From: Sulfitobacter geojensis
GTDB lineage: Bacteria > Pseudomonadota > Alphaproteobacteria > Rhodobacterales > Rhodobacteraceae
DNA length: 64,000 nt
Reading direction: 5' to 3'
Assembly: GCF_000622325.1 (NCBI RefSeq)
Contig: NZ_JASE01000005.1
Span: forward strand, 3,224,001 to 3,288,000
Below, in pieces: positions 1 to 8,641 of this stretch (positions within the stretch are counted from its first letter, which is position 1; each line of letters starts with the position of its first letter). The notes under the pieces are model-generated. The model worked only from the letters and a program-made list of their open reading frames with translations, did not search any database and had not been told where the DNA came from. The position numbers and the translations under genes were made by a program.

Positions 1-1
1 G

Positions 2-181
2 CGCAGCAACACAGGCACCGTGACCCCCGGCATCGTTCAGCGCAACCCGGAGACAGGCGGGCCCCGCCTTGCCTTCACGTTTCAGCCCGAAGATGCCCCA
101 TTGGTTGAATTCCGCGCCCAGCTGCGGATCGACGGTGAACCCCTTAGCGAAGTCTGGATGTACCGGTGGACCGCCACATGA
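2..181 (+). CDS. opgG: Glucan biosynthesis protein G, C-terminal fragment
   Basis: Only the last 59 codons are inside the window; the gene runs in from the left edge. The frame ends ...LSEVWMYRWTAT and stops with TGA, and the ending 'LSExWxYRW' is the typical C-terminus of periplasmic OpgG/MdoG proteins, which act in backbone assembly and branching of osmoregulated periplasmic glucans. The stop overlaps the ATG of the next gene (ATGA), the usual opgG-opgH coupling, which strongly supports the call. Signal peptide and main domain lie outside the window. Confidence 0.85.
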   Translation, partial: RSNTGTVTPGIVQRNPETGGPRLAFTFQPEDAPLVEFRAQLRIDGEPLSEVWMYRWTAT

Positions 182-2052
182 GCACCCCGCATCCCAACCA
201 TGACGCAATGCCCCCTCCTGCGCCGTTGCAGATGCAGGTACAGGATTTTGCCACAGCCCCGACATCGCGCAGCTGCGACACCGCAGAAACGCGTTCCACC
301 CCGTGGCGGATTGCCGTGTTCATCCCCGCCCTGATCGCCACTGCCTGTCTGATGTACGGCATGTATAGCTGGCTGGCGGGCATGGGCATGACAGGGTTGG
401 AATGGGCGCTGTTGATGATGATCGGTGCAACATTTGTCTGGGTCACCCTATCGGTCAGCACCGTGGGCGTCGCCATCGCTGGCATCCTTGCCCGCGAAGA
501 GGCCGACACACGCGCCCCGACAGATGTGACACCGATTGATGTGGCCCTGCTGGTGCCGGTTTACAACGAGGTGCCTTGGGACGTGTTCGGCAATGCCGCT
601 GCCATGCTCGACGATCTGGCCGCACGCAAAACTGCGCATCGTTACACGTTGTTTATCCTGTCAGACACACGCGATGACACCATCGCCGCGCAGGAACAAC
701 AGGCCTTTGCGCGTTTGCGTCAAACCGCGCCGTATCCGGTGCACTACCGTCGCCGCGCGGACAATACTGACAAGAAGGTCGGTAATCTGGTGGATTGGAT
801 CACCGGTTGGGGCGCCGCTTATGAGGGGATGTTGGTACTGGACGCCGACAGCCTGATGACAGGGCGTGCCATTGACCGGCTCGCCTCCGAATTGTCGGTC
901 GCGCCTGACACCGGTTTGATCCAGACATTCCCAATGCTAATCGGTGCCGAAACCCTGTTCGCGCGCCTGCAACAATTCTCCAATATCGCCTACGGCTGGC
1001 TGCTGGCCGAGGGTCTGGCCCTTTGGTCGCGGTCGGAAGGCAATTATTGGGGCCATAACGCCATCATCCGCACCCGCGCCTTTGCCCAAAGCGCGGGGCT
1101 GCCGCATCTGACCACACGGGGTCGCGACGATCTGATCCTAAGCCATGATTTCGTCGAGGCCGGATTGCTGCGCCGTGCGGGCTGGCGCGTGCGTTTTCTG
1201 CCCCGCGTCACCGGCAGTTTTGAAGAAACCCCCGGCACCTTGATTGATTACACCCTGCGCGACCGGCGCTGGTGTCGCGGCAACCTGCAACATCTGCGCC
1301 TGCTGGCAACGCGCGGGCTGCACCCTGTGTCGCGCTTCCATCTGTTTCATGGCGCAGTCAGCTATCTGCTGTCGCCTGCATGGTTTCTGCTGCTGGTGAT
1401 CTGGGCCTTGCTGGGCAAGGATGCCGAAACAAACGTGGTGCGCTATTTTAACGAGGCGAATCCCTATTTCCCCGACTGGCCTCCCGCGATGAGTCATATC
1501 GACTCAGCCGTTTTCCTGTTCATCATGTACGCCATGTTGCTGACCCCCAAGATGGCAGCCGCTGCGATGATCGCTGCAACCCCTGCGGCCACGCGGATCT
1601 TTGGCGGGCACGGTGCCTTCCTGACCGCCTTCGTAACCGAGGTTTTGCTGTCCGTGGCCTATGCCCCCGTGATGATGATCCAGCAAACCAAAGCCGTGTT
1701 GCGGGCGGTATTCACCCGATCAGAACCCTGGGCGCCACAAATGCGCGATGCGCAGCACTACCCGCTGATAACACTGGTAAAATTCCACTGGGTTGAAACA
1801 GCCTTAGGGTTCATCCTGAGTTTAGGTTTAGGGGCTGGTCTGATATCGCTATGGCTTTTGCCCATCGCGGCAAGCCTGCTGTTGGCGGTCCCCTTGTCGG
1901 CGCTCTCTGCACTGAACCTCGCTCAATGCGCGCCGCGTAGCCTTGCGATGAACAGCCCCTACACCCTGCGCGAACCGGCGATTGTAACCCGTGCAAAATC
2001 GGCGCGGGCCGAGATTAAAACACAGCTGACCGTAAAAAGCCCCGCCGAATAA
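178..2052 (+). CDS. opgH: Glucans biosynthesis glucosyltransferase H
   Basis: This 624-residue inner-membrane protein is a family 2 glycosyltransferase that makes the beta-glucan backbone of osmoregulated periplasmic glucans from UDP-glucose. Two N-terminal membrane segments (about residues 45-105) precede a cytoplasmic GT2 domain with the metal-binding VLDADS motif near residue 222 and the RDRRWCRGN (Q/RxxRW-type) motif near residue 365, followed by several C-terminal hydrophobic segments. The length is close to but shorter than enterobacterial OpgH (about 850), as in other alphaproteobacteria. The ATG at 178 overlaps the opgG stop; an in-frame GTG at 166 is less likely because it would extend the overlap without a better ribosome site. 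A strong hairpin follows the stop. Confidence 0.93.
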   Translation: MSTPHPNHDAMPPPAPLQMQVQDFATAPTSRSCDTAETRSTPWRIAVFIPALIATACLMYGMYSWLAGMGMTGLEWALLMMIGATFVWVTLSVSTVGVAIAGILAREEADTRAPTDVTPIDVALLVPVYNEVPWDVFGNAAAMLDDLAARKTAHRYTLFILSDTRDDTIAAQEQQAFARLRQTAPYPVHYRRRADNTDKKVGNLVDWITGWGAAYEGMLVLDADSLMTGRAIDRLASELSVAPDTGLIQTFPMLIGAETLFARLQQFSNIAYGWLLAEGLALWSRSEGNYWGHNAIIRTRAFAQSAGLPHLTTRGRDDLILSHDFVEAGLLRRAGWRVRFLPRVTGSFEETPGTLIDYTLRDRRWCRGNLQHLRLLATRGLHPVSRFHLFHGAVSYLLSPAWFLLLVIWALLGKDAETNVVRYFNEANPYFPDWPPAMSHIDSAVFLFIMYAMLLTPKMAAAAMIAATPAATRIFGGHGAFLTAFVTEVLLSVAYAPVMMIQQTKAVLRAVFTRSEPWAPQMRDAQHYPLITLVKFHWVETALGFILSLGLGAGLISLWLLPIAASLLLAVPLSALSALNLAQCAPRSLAMNSPYTLREPAIVTRAKSARAEIKTQLTVKSPAE

Positions 2053-2063
2053 CCTGCGCTGTC

Positions 2064-2099
2064 GCAAGACTTTTGCAAAAGTCTTGCCTCGATTTTTTT
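2064..2099. terminator. Bidirectional-type terminator after opgH
   Basis: A perfect 24-bp palindrome (2064-2087, core TTTTGCAAAA) is followed on plus by a run of seven T (2093-2099). It lies between the convergent opgH and rhodanese genes and fits a rho-independent terminator for opgH. A related palindrome with the same core occurs at 58935-58952. Confidence 0.75.
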
Positions 2100-2116
2100 G
2101 TCAGAAAGGGACCACC

Positions 2117-2614
2117 CTAATCCGGCTGCACCAGCGGTAATCCACGCTTGATCCACCCCGGCCCGGCACCGGAGCCTGACATGCCTTCAGGAACGTCCAG
2201 AACCTGTGTAAAACCAGCAGCATCAAGACGCGCGGACATTTTCGCGGACCGCACCCCGCGCGCACAGATCAGCGCAACAGGTACGTCCCTGCGCCCGCCC
2301 ATCTGCCCCAACAGTACCTCGATGAAATCCGCCCGCCGCATGTCAATTGCAACCGCGCCCTGCCCGATACCGGTACGTGCCCATTCATCGGGCCTGCGGA
2401 TGTCGACCAATAGGATTTCGCCGGCTTGGGTTGCCGCCAGCGCTTCGGGTGCCGTCAGATCGCGTTCCTGCACTGTCGCAGCAATATTGAACCACCGCGC
2501 GCCGGCCGCCAGCCCAACGGCACCAATTGCCGCGCCTGCGCCAAGCAAAAATCCCCGCCGCGCAAAACGCGACGGGGTGGGCCCGCTTGGCAAAGGGGCA
2601 CCCGCGGCGGCCAT
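2117..2614 (-). CDS. Rhodanese-like protein with Tat-type N-terminus
   Basis: This 165-residue protein carries an N-terminal ARRGFLLGAG stretch (arginines at 19-20) followed by a hydrophobic, alanine/glycine-rich helix, which looks like a twin-arginine signal or a membrane anchor. A single rhodanese domain follows (about residues 50-162) with the active-site cysteine at 117 in LICARGVRS, so it could carry persulfide sulfur. The start codon overlaps the stop of the upstream YHS gene (TAATG), so the two are translationally coupled and probably act together outside the cytoplasm. Substrate and partner are unknown. Confidence 0.85.
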   Translation of the reverse strand: MAAAGAPLPSGPTPSRFARRGFLLGAGAAIGAVGLAAGARWFNIAATVQERDLTAPEALAATQAGEILLVDIRRPDEWARTGIGQGAVAIDMRRADFIEVLLGQMGGRRDVPVALICARGVRSAKMSARLDAAGFTQVLDVPEGMSGSGAGPGWIKRGLPLVQPD

Positions 2615-3138
2615 TATTTGATTGGCGCTGCTGAGGTGTATTGCGGGATCACACTGTCTGAACCGGGGGCAGGTTCGATTGAAGGCCAGTTGTTTTCGGC
2701 CAGATCAAGGTTGCCCGGAATGTCCTCTTCCCAAAACCCCACTACGTTTTTCGTGATGTTCAGGTACAGCTTGTCATCCACGATGCGCCACAGGTTCGGA
2801 TTGCCCGGTACCTTGCCACCTTTGGACACGCCATAGGCACAGTGGCCGTCATACTGGGGCGCATATTTCACCGGATCGGCCAGAAACGCGTCGCGGTTGG
2901 CTTCGGTCGAAAAGGCAAAGGTGGCGCCGTTATGTTCGGCAGTGATGTCGGCTTTTCCCGGAATTGCAGCAGGTTGCGATTGCCCGACAGGGTTCTGCGC
3001 AAGGCTGAAATAAGCAACCACGTCATGGCCCGACGCGGCATACCCTGTGCCATCAATATATTGCTCGCCTGCAAAGGCCTGTCCGGCCATGCCAAGTGCA
3101 GTTGCGGCGGCAGCGATGGTAAGTGTGAAACGGTTCAT
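2614..3138 (-). CDS. Exported YHS domain-containing protein
   Basis: This 174-residue protein has a clear Sec signal peptide (positive start, hydrophobic stretch, AFA|G cleavage about residue 23). A YHS-type domain follows (about 35-110), recognisable by GHDVVAYF, the ADPVKYAPQYDGHCAYGV block (Cys100) and the downstream lines typical of the 'YHS domain-containing protein' family. YHS domains are linked to metal binding, but the ligand here is not known. A strong Shine-Dalgarno (AGGAGGA) sits just before the ATG. It is the first gene of a two-gene unit with the rhodanese. Confidence 0.85.
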   Translation of the reverse strand: MNRFTLTIAAAATALGMAGQAFAGEQYIDGTGYAASGHDVVAYFSLAQNPVGQSQPAAIPGKADITAEHNGATFAFSTEANRDAFLADPVKYAPQYDGHCAYGVSKGGKVPGNPNLWRIVDDKLYLNITKNVVGFWEEDIPGNLDLAENNWPSIEPAPGSDSVIPQYTSAAPIK

Positions 3139-3268
3139 TGTCGGTCCTCCTGTCCGATGGTGTCTGTGACATCAAGCTAGGCAGGTGCTGCGCCCATTGC
3201 ACCCCACGAGCCCGTGACCTCTCGGCCACGTGAGCGACCGGCACAGAAACGCGATCAAACCGCCCTGA

Positions 3269-4051
3269 TTATTTCAAAATCGGCGGTTTCGAGGGATCAG
3301 ACCCCGGTGGCATGCGCGGTGTATGTTGCAAACCTTCTCCTTGAGGCAGGTCAAAGCGCAGACCCACCTTGGCCAGTTTCGCCACGGTCGGATCATCAGG
3401 ACCAAAGAAACCCACGTCCATTGCCCCCGCTTCGATCCCCGAAAACGTCAGCGCCTCGGAGGCGGCCCGCACCAGCGCGTCTTGCGCACGCGGGATCGCC
3501 CCGACGAAAGCCAACAAATGCCCACGCCCGCCGCCCTGATATTCGACCGCAACCAGAAACGCGCCGGCTGCCATACCCGTCGCTGTGGCCAGTTTGCCGT
3601 CAATCGCAGTGATCAACGCCTCTGGCAGACCTTTGGGCGGCAAAACGGTTTCAATCCGTGCCTCAACCTCGCCCGCCTGCTGCGACAGCGTATCGCGCAG
3701 CCACGCCATCGCTCCGGCAGGCAGCAGAATTTCGGACGGAGCCACGCCGATGTTCACCGCCAGCCCCAGATCCTGCCCGTCCAGCATGCCGGCAATCGCG
3801 CGGCCCGACAGCGCCACATAGGGTGCTGCATCCCCAACATAGGCGGCCAAACGCTCGGCGCGGTCGAACACAATAACATAGCCGTCGTCCAGCAACACCG
3901 GATTGATCTGATCCTCGTCCGGCTCCGCCTCCAGCAGCAGATACAGTTCGACATCGGCAATCCGTTCATAGAACCGCAACCGTGCGGCATCGTCCTGCTC
4001 TGCGGCTATCATCGCGGCATGGGCCACATCCAGCGGGGTCATCTCAGCCAT
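3269..4051 (-). CDS. SseB-family protein
   Basis: This 260-residue soluble protein has an N-terminal half (about 1-130: MTPLDVAHAAMIA..., VIVFDRAERLAAYVG, YVALSGRAIAGML) that matches the SseB N-terminal domain; members of this family affect serine sensitivity in E. coli by an undefined mechanism. The C-terminal half resembles the SseB C-terminal domain and ends in a proline-rich tail. It overlaps the upstream UDG-family gene by 8 bases, so both are probably on one mRNA. Function in this organism is unknown. Confidence 0.75.
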   Translation of the reverse strand: MAEMTPLDVAHAAMIAAEQDDAARLRFYERIADVELYLLLEAEPDEDQINPVLLDDGYVIVFDRAERLAAYVGDAAPYVALSGRAIAGMLDGQDLGLAVNIGVAPSEILLPAGAMAWLRDTLSQQAGEVEARIETVLPPKGLPEALITAIDGKLATATGMAAGAFLVAVEYQGGGRGHLLAFVGAIPRAQDALVRAASEALTFSGIEAGAMDVGFFGPDDPTVAKLAKVGLRFDLPQGEGLQHTPRMPPGSDPSKPPILK

Positions 4052-4631
4052 TCAGCACCTCTTTTACAGCACCCTGTAGCCGCGGCAGGACATCCGCCGC
4101 AAACCACGGGTTTTTCTTGAGCCATCCGGTATTGCGCCACGAAGGGTGAGGCAAGCAAAACACGCCCGTCGGATGATCGCGCCAGCCCGCGACAGCCTCC
4201 GTCACCTTGGTAAAACCTTCCAGATGGTATTTCATCGCATAGCCACCGATCAGAACCGTTAAGCGCACGTCGGGCAGCATCGCCAAGGCATCCGCCCGCC
4301 AAGTGCGCGCACAAACCGGTGGTGGCGGTAAATCACTGCCCTTTGCATCATAGCCCGGAAAGCAAAAGCCCATCGGCAGGATCGCGACCTTGTTGCGGTC
4401 ATAAAATGTGTCTTCATCCATGCCAAGCCACGCGCGCAGGCGCTGGCCCGACGCATCCCAGAAAGGGGTGTTTGCTTCATGAACGCGCAAACCGGGCGCT
4501 TGGGACGCAATCAGAATGCGCGCTTTTGGCGCAAACCAGACGATCGGATTGGGCCGATGCGCCGTTGCGGTGGCGGCAAACCTATCTGCACAAAGGGTGC
4601 AGGCCCTCAGATCATCGCGCATATCTTTCAT
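4044..4631 (-). CDS. Uracil-DNA glycosylase superfamily protein
   Basis: This 195-residue protein shows the UDG-superfamily motif A-like segment IASQAPG (about 41-47) and the C-terminal LPHPSWRN motif (about 160-167), with the fold's central block between. Cysteines at 11, 14, 90 and 107 (CxxC near the N-terminus, then two more) have the spacing of family-4 type [4Fe-4S] glycosylases, so an iron-sulfur cluster is plausible. Family-4 enzymes excise uracil from DNA; whether this variant is active, and on which base, cannot be told from sequence. It overlaps the SseB-like gene downstream and is divergent from the ArsR regulator. Confidence 0.8.
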   Translation of the reverse strand: MKDMRDDLRACTLCADRFAATATAHRPNPIVWFAPKARILIASQAPGLRVHEANTPFWDASGQRLRAWLGMDEDTFYDRNKVAILPMGFCFPGYDAKGSDLPPPPVCARTWRADALAMLPDVRLTVLIGGYAMKYHLEGFTKVTEAVAGWRDHPTGVFCLPHPSWRNTGWLKKNPWFAADVLPRLQGAVKEVLNG

Positions 4632-4684
4632 GGGGACGTGATACCCGATGTCCGGGGCGTGCCAACCCCTCGACGTGGAAAAAC

Positions 4685-4730
4685 ATTTCGAAATCTGCCG
4701 AAATAAGCCTTGCGCCAGCGTTTTATTTCG
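4685..4730. promoter_or_regulatory. Candidate ArsR operator/promoter region
   Basis: Upstream of the ArsR-type gene lie a 10-bp palindrome ATTTCGAAAT (4685-4694) and a perfect 8-bp inverted repeat CGAAATAA / TTATTTCG (4699-4706 and 4723-4730, 16-base spacer). The AT-rich half sites stand out from the GC-rich surroundings. ArsR-type repressors usually bind such dyads over their own promoter, so this is the likely autoregulatory site; it also faces the divergent UDG-family gene. Confidence 0.55.
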
Positions 4731-4744
4731 ATACTTCTAGAAAC

Positions 4745-5089
4745 ATGAAAACGGAATCGTCCCCCACACCGCCCCTTACCCTTGCGGCTGCCAGCTTTGC
4801 CGCGCTCGGGTCCGAACAACGTCTGTCCGTGCTGCGCTGTCTGGTGCGCGCGGGACCGGAGGGGTTAAGCATTGGTGAACTCGGCACGCGTACTGATGTA
4901 ACCGGTTCCACGCTGACCCATCACCTTAAGCTGTTGAATGCCGCTGGCCTTGTGAAACAAAAGCGTCAGGGCCGCAGCACCATTTGTGCCGCTGTCGCCT
5001 ATGCCGAGGTCGAAGCCCTCGCCCATTTCCTTTTAACCGAATGCTGCGCGGATGCCCCCGCCCCCTGCAAGGATCACGATCATGCCTGA
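4745..5089 (+). CDS. ArsR/SmtB-family transcriptional regulator
   Basis: This 114-residue winged-helix protein has the ArsR core (LGSEQRLSVLRCLV, then recognition helix TGSTLTHHLKLL about residues 53-64 and the wing KQKRQGRSTIC). The classical arsenic motif CxC in helix alpha-3 is absent; instead the C-terminus is rich in potential metal ligands (Cys100, Cys101, Cys108, His111, His113), suggesting an alternative metal or metalloid sensing site. Its stop overlaps the start of the permease by 8 bases, so it very likely controls that permease. The ATG at 4745 follows the operator-like dyads; the longer upstream reading frame has no ribosome site. Confidence 0.87.
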   Translation: MKTESSPTPPLTLAAASFAALGSEQRLSVLRCLVRAGPEGLSIGELGTRTDVTGSTLTHHLKLLNAAGLVKQKRQGRSTICAAVAYAEVEALAHFLLTECCADAPAPCKDHDHA

Positions 5090-6122
5090 TACCACACATG
5101 CCCCAAGCGCGCCCGCTGGCACCCTGTTCAAACGCTGGAACCCCGGCGCATGGGGGATCATTGCGCTGCTCCTCGCACTGGTTGCGGTTTTCGCCCCTCA
5201 AACTCTGGGCGAAACGATCACCTTCACGCTCAAGGCACTTGGCGGTACGGCGCCCTTCATCGCCTTCGCCGTGCTCGCGGTCGCCTACCTCAAGGCATCG
5301 GGCGCGGAAAGCTTGCTGGCCCGCGCGTTCGAGGGCAACCCCGCGCGAATGGTCGTGATGGCAGCCCTTTTGGGCGGGATATCACCCTTTTGCTCATGCG
5401 AAGTCATCCCGTTTATCGCCGCACTTCTCGCTGTCGGGGCCCCTTTGGGCGCGGTTATGGCGTTCTGGCTGGCCTCTCCCCTGATGGACCCCGCGATGTT
5501 CGCCATCACCTCCGGCACGCTTGGGTTTGATTTTGCACTGGCCAAAACCGTGGCGGCGGTCAGCCTTGGCATGTTCGGCGGATTTGGTGTGATGCTGATG
5601 GCGAATACCGCGATATTCGCCAATCCGTTGCGCGAAGCGCCTGCGACAAGCAGCTGTTGTTCTTCGTCAAAACCGTTTTCCGGTGCGCCGGTCTGGCAAT
5701 TCTGGAACCACAGCGACCGGCGTGCAACCTTTGCCGATACCGCCCGCAGCAACGCCTTGTTCCTTACCAAATGGTTGACGCTCGCTTATCTGATCGAAGC
5801 TTTGATGCTGCGCTATGTGCCTGCAGATATGATTGCCGGTTTCCTTGGCGGCAGCGGCTTCATGCCGATCCTGCTGGGCGCATTGGTGGGGGCACCCGCT
5901 TACCTGAACGGCTATGCCGCCGTGCCGTTGATTGACGCCTTGCTCGCCCAAGGCATGAGCAACGGTGCTGCCATGTCATTCGTGATCGCGGGCGGGGTCA
6001 GCTGTATTCCTGCCGCAATCGCCGTCTGGGCATTGGTGAAACCCCGCGTTTTTGCCGCCTATCTCGGGTTTGCATTGACCGGTGCCCTTGCGGCCGGTCT
6101 GGTCTGGCAGGCCATCGCCTGA
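5082..6122 (+). CDS. ArsP-like (DUF318 family) permease
   Basis: This 346-residue membrane protein has about eight to ten hydrophobic segments. The conserved GGISPFCSCEVIPF segment (about 98-111, Cys104 and Cys106) is diagnostic for the ArsP/DUF318 permease family, which includes efflux permeases for organoarsenicals and related Cu/Zn transporters. A cytosolic loop near residues 190-198 contains a further CC pair (SSCCSSSK). The start at 5082 overlaps the ArsR stop. The substrate cannot be fixed: trivalent organoarsenicals, Cu/Zn or another thiophilic species are possible, and the cysteine-rich regulator fits any of them. Confidence 0.85.
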   Translation: MPDTTHAPSAPAGTLFKRWNPGAWGIIALLLALVAVFAPQTLGETITFTLKALGGTAPFIAFAVLAVAYLKASGAESLLARAFEGNPARMVVMAALLGGISPFCSCEVIPFIAALLAVGAPLGAVMAFWLASPLMDPAMFAITSGTLGFDFALAKTVAAVSLGMFGGFGVMLMANTAIFANPLREAPATSSCCSSSKPFSGAPVWQFWNHSDRRATFADTARSNALFLTKWLTLAYLIEALMLRYVPADMIAGFLGGSGFMPILLGALVGAPAYLNGYAAVPLIDALLAQGMSNGAAMSFVIAGGVSCIPAAIAVWALVKPRVFAAYLGFALTGALAAGLVWQAIA

Positions 6123-6167
6123 GGGCAAGGGGAGGAAATGGTTAACAACTTTTCCTCCCTTGTGCCC
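6123..6167 (+). terminator. Stem-loop after the ArsP-like permease
   Basis: A long imperfect inverted repeat (6123-6138 with 6151-6167, one bulge plus a small mismatch) directly follows the permease stop, with GTTAAC in the loop. It has no T-tract, so it may be a Rho-assisted terminator or an mRNA 3'-end stabiliser. The rest of the interval up to 6312 shows no gene. Confidence 0.5.
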
Positions 6168-6312
6168 GTTGGAATGCTGCGCCAATACATCGTGACTTGG
6201 ACATTTGTTTCCATCTAGGACATAATGTCGCCTAAGTCGCGGTGTAGGCCGCTGAACGACCCTTTGGTACAAGAGGGCGAGGCGCATCACACAGGCAGCA
6301 ACCGGAGCAGGC

Positions 6313-6972
6313 ATGCTGGAATTCGAAAATGTTTCAAAGTCCTATTGGACAGGCACCCAGCACAAGGTGATCCTGGACAAGGTCTCGTTCAAGGTTGAAC
6401 TGGGCCGGTCTTTGGGCATTCTCGCGCCCAATGGCACCGGCAAAACAACGCTGATCAATATGATGGCAGGCTTGGAAAAACCTGACGAGGGCGAAATCCG
6501 GCGCAGCTGCAACATCTCCTTTCCGCTCGGGTTTATGGGCGGTGTTGTGGGCAAGGTTTCCGCCATGGAAAACGCCCGTTATATCGCGCGGCTCTACGGG
6601 CTTGATCCCGATTATGTCGAAAGCTTTTGCCGCTGGTTGTGCAACCTTGGTGAATATTTTGACCAGCCGCTGGGCACCTATTCCGCCGGTATGCGGGCGC
6701 GGTTTTCGTTTGCCTTGATGCTGGCGCTTGATTTCGACATGTACCTGATTGACGAGGGCATGCCCTCCACCACCGATGTGGAGTTCAACCGCAAGGCCGG
6801 GGAAATCCTGCAAGAGCGGCTGCGCACCACAACGATCATCATCGTCGCGCACCAGCCCGAGACGTTACAAAAATTCGCGCGCTCTGCCGCTGTCCTGCTG
6901 GATGGCCAGTTGCGCATGTTCGATACCTTGGAAGAAGCGAAACAGCTGTATGACTACGAAACCCAAGGCTAG
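6313..6972 (+). CDS. kpsT: Capsular polysaccharide export ABC transporter, ATP-binding protein (KpsT type)
   Basis: This 219-residue ATPase has Walker A APNGTGKTT (about 38-46), the degenerate signature TYSAGMRAR (about 121), Walker B-like MYLIDEG (about 142) and the switch histidine in IIVAHQPET (about 176). The YSAGM signature and short length are typical of KpsT/Wzt-like exporters that drive capsule or O-polysaccharide across the inner membrane. The gene has a GGAG ribosome site. The usual membrane partner KpsM is not upstream, where an unrelated permease lies, and must be encoded elsewhere. It overlaps the KpsE-like gene. Confidence 0.88.
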   Translation: MLEFENVSKSYWTGTQHKVILDKVSFKVELGRSLGILAPNGTGKTTLINMMAGLEKPDEGEIRRSCNISFPLGFMGGVVGKVSAMENARYIARLYGLDPDYVESFCRWLCNLGEYFDQPLGTYSAGMRARFSFALMLALDFDMYLIDEGMPSTTDVEFNRKAGEILQERLRTTTIIIVAHQPETLQKFARSAAVLLDGQLRMFDTLEEAKQLYDYETQG

Positions 6973-8641
6973 AAAATTCCGCATTAAGCGGAACACGCCC
7001 CCCTCGGATGCTGTGGCCCAGGACACGCCGGTTGCGGCCCCCAAAGCCGTGTCGCAGCCCAACCAACCGCCTGCGACCCCGCCAAAAGCAGCCCCTGCGG
7101 CACCGATGCCGCCGAAAGCCGCGGCACCCGTGGCGGACGCACCAGCGCCGCCGCGCGACGGGGCTGTTTCCTCGGCCGCAGAAGTGGCTGGAGAAACCGA
7201 TATCGATGCCATCCGCCGCGAGGGGCTGACAGGGCGCCAGTTGCGCATGGCGCGACGCGTTGCACAGAAACACGATCTGGCCCCGATCTCCGATTTCGAT
7301 GCCGTACGCCTGCTGCGGACCAAGGGCATCGACCCGTTTCAACGGTCGAACATGCTTGAGCTTGTGGTGCCCGAAGGTGACGGCGCGGACGGGCCCCAAC
7401 AGTTGGGCCGGATCGAAACGGCCCGAAACCAGCTGCCCCAGACAGTGCCCGCAGGCGGCAACACCCTGCCCGCCGTTGACGGCAGTCCCGCAGAACGGCG
7501 CGCGCGGGAGATTTCCCAGATCCAGCGCGACATCTCGAACCGCAGGCGGCGCAAGCTGGGCCTGCTGCTGGTGCGTCTGGCGTTTTTCGTCATGCTGCCG
7601 ACCTTCGCCGCCGGATACTACTTTTACAACGTGGCGACCCCGATGTACGCCACCAACAGCCAGTTTCTGATCATCCAAAGCGAAGGCGGCGGCGGGGCCA
7701 GCCCCTTCGGGAACATCTTGCCCACGCAGTTTGCCAACTCCGCCGACAGCATCGCAACGCAGGCCTATCTGCAATCAAAAGACGCGATGCTGCGTCTGGA
7801 TCAGGATGTGGGCTTTACCGACCATTTCTCCGATCCAAACATAGATCCGATCCAGCGGCTGGAGGCAGGAGCGACCAATGAACAGGCGTATAAGATCTAT
7901 AAAAAGAACGTCAAAATCGGATATGATCCCACCGAAGGTGTGATCCGTATGGAGGTCATTGCCGGTGATCCCAATATATCCGCCTCCTTTTCCGAAAGCC
8001 TGATCGATTATGCCGAAGAGCGTGTGAACAACCTGTCCAAGCAAAAGCGTGAAGACGGCATGAAAGATGCCTTGGAGGGGTTTGCAACGGCGCAGCAAAA
8101 ACGCCGCGATGCGCAAGAAGCCCTGATCCGCATGCAGGTCGAAAACGGCGTGGATCCGCAGGCAGAGATCGTCGCGATCCGCACGCAGATTACCACCTAC
8201 GAGGGTCTGTTGATCGAAAAAGAACTGGAGCTGTCTGCCCTGCTCGACAATGCCCGCCCCAACCGCGCCAAAGTAGACGGCGCGCGCGGCGATGTGCGCC
8301 GACTGGAGGAACAGCTTGAGAAACTGAAAGACAAAATGAGTTCCTCGACCACCGGTGACAATTCGCTTGCCGAACAATCCGTGCGCATGCAGCTTGCCCA
8401 GACCGATCTGGCCGCTGCGGATATGGTGCTTCAGTCCGCACAAACCGCGATGGATCAGGCCCGCTCAGAAGCCAGCCGTCAGGTCCGCTATCTGACGGTC
8501 GCCGTTGAACCTGTCGCGCCGGAAGAACCCACCTATCCGCGCAAATTCGAAAACACGATCTTGGCATTTCTGATCTTTGCAGGCATCTATCTTATGTTGT
8601 CGCTTACAGCATCGATCCTCAGAGAACAGGTAACCTCATGA
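6950..8641 (+). CDS. kpsE: Capsule polysaccharide export protein (KpsE/Wzz-like)
   Basis: The most probable start is the ATG at 6950 (563 residues), overlapping kpsT by 23 bases with a purine-rich GAAGAAG upstream; earlier in-frame starts would bury the gene deep in kpsT. Residues 1-200 are a Pro/Ala-rich, charged cytoplasmic tail, then a transmembrane helix (about 201-225), a large periplasmic domain with long coiled-coil helices (about 355-530) and a second membrane helix (about 536-556). This is the polysaccharide co-polymerase/export architecture that spans the periplasm with the ABC exporter. The gene ends ATGA, overlapping kdsA. Confidence 0.85.
   Translation: MTTKPKARKFRIKRNTPPSDAVAQDTPVAAPKAVSQPNQPPATPPKAAPAAPMPPKAAAPVADAPAPPRDGAVSSAAEVAGETDIDAIRREGLTGRQLRMARRVAQKHDLAPISDFDAVRLLRTKGIDPFQRSNMLELVVPEGDGADGPQQLGRIETARNQLPQTVPAGGNTLPAVDGSPAERRAREISQIQRDISNRRRRKLGLLLVRLAFFVMLPTFAAGYYFYNVATPMYATNSQFLIIQSEGGGGASPFGNILPTQFANSADSIATQAYLQSKDAMLRLDQDVGFTDHFSDPNIDPIQRLEAGATNEQAYKIYKKNVKIGYDPTEGVIRMEVIAGDPNISASFSESLIDYAEERVNNLSKQKREDGMKDALEGFATAQQKRRDAQEALIRMQVENGVDPQAEIVAIRTQITTYEGLLIEKELELSALLDNARPNRAKVDGARGDVRRLEEQLEKLKDKMSSSTTGDNSLAEQSVRMQLAQTDLAAADMVLQSAQTAMDQARSEASRQVRYLTVAVEPVAPEEPTYPRKFENTILAFLIFAGIYLMLSLTASILREQVTS

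Noticed and set aside
144-509. Open minus-strand frame inside opgH, and many similar antisense frames
   Set aside because: These lie entirely within confident genes, lack ribosome sites and mirror high-GC codon bias.
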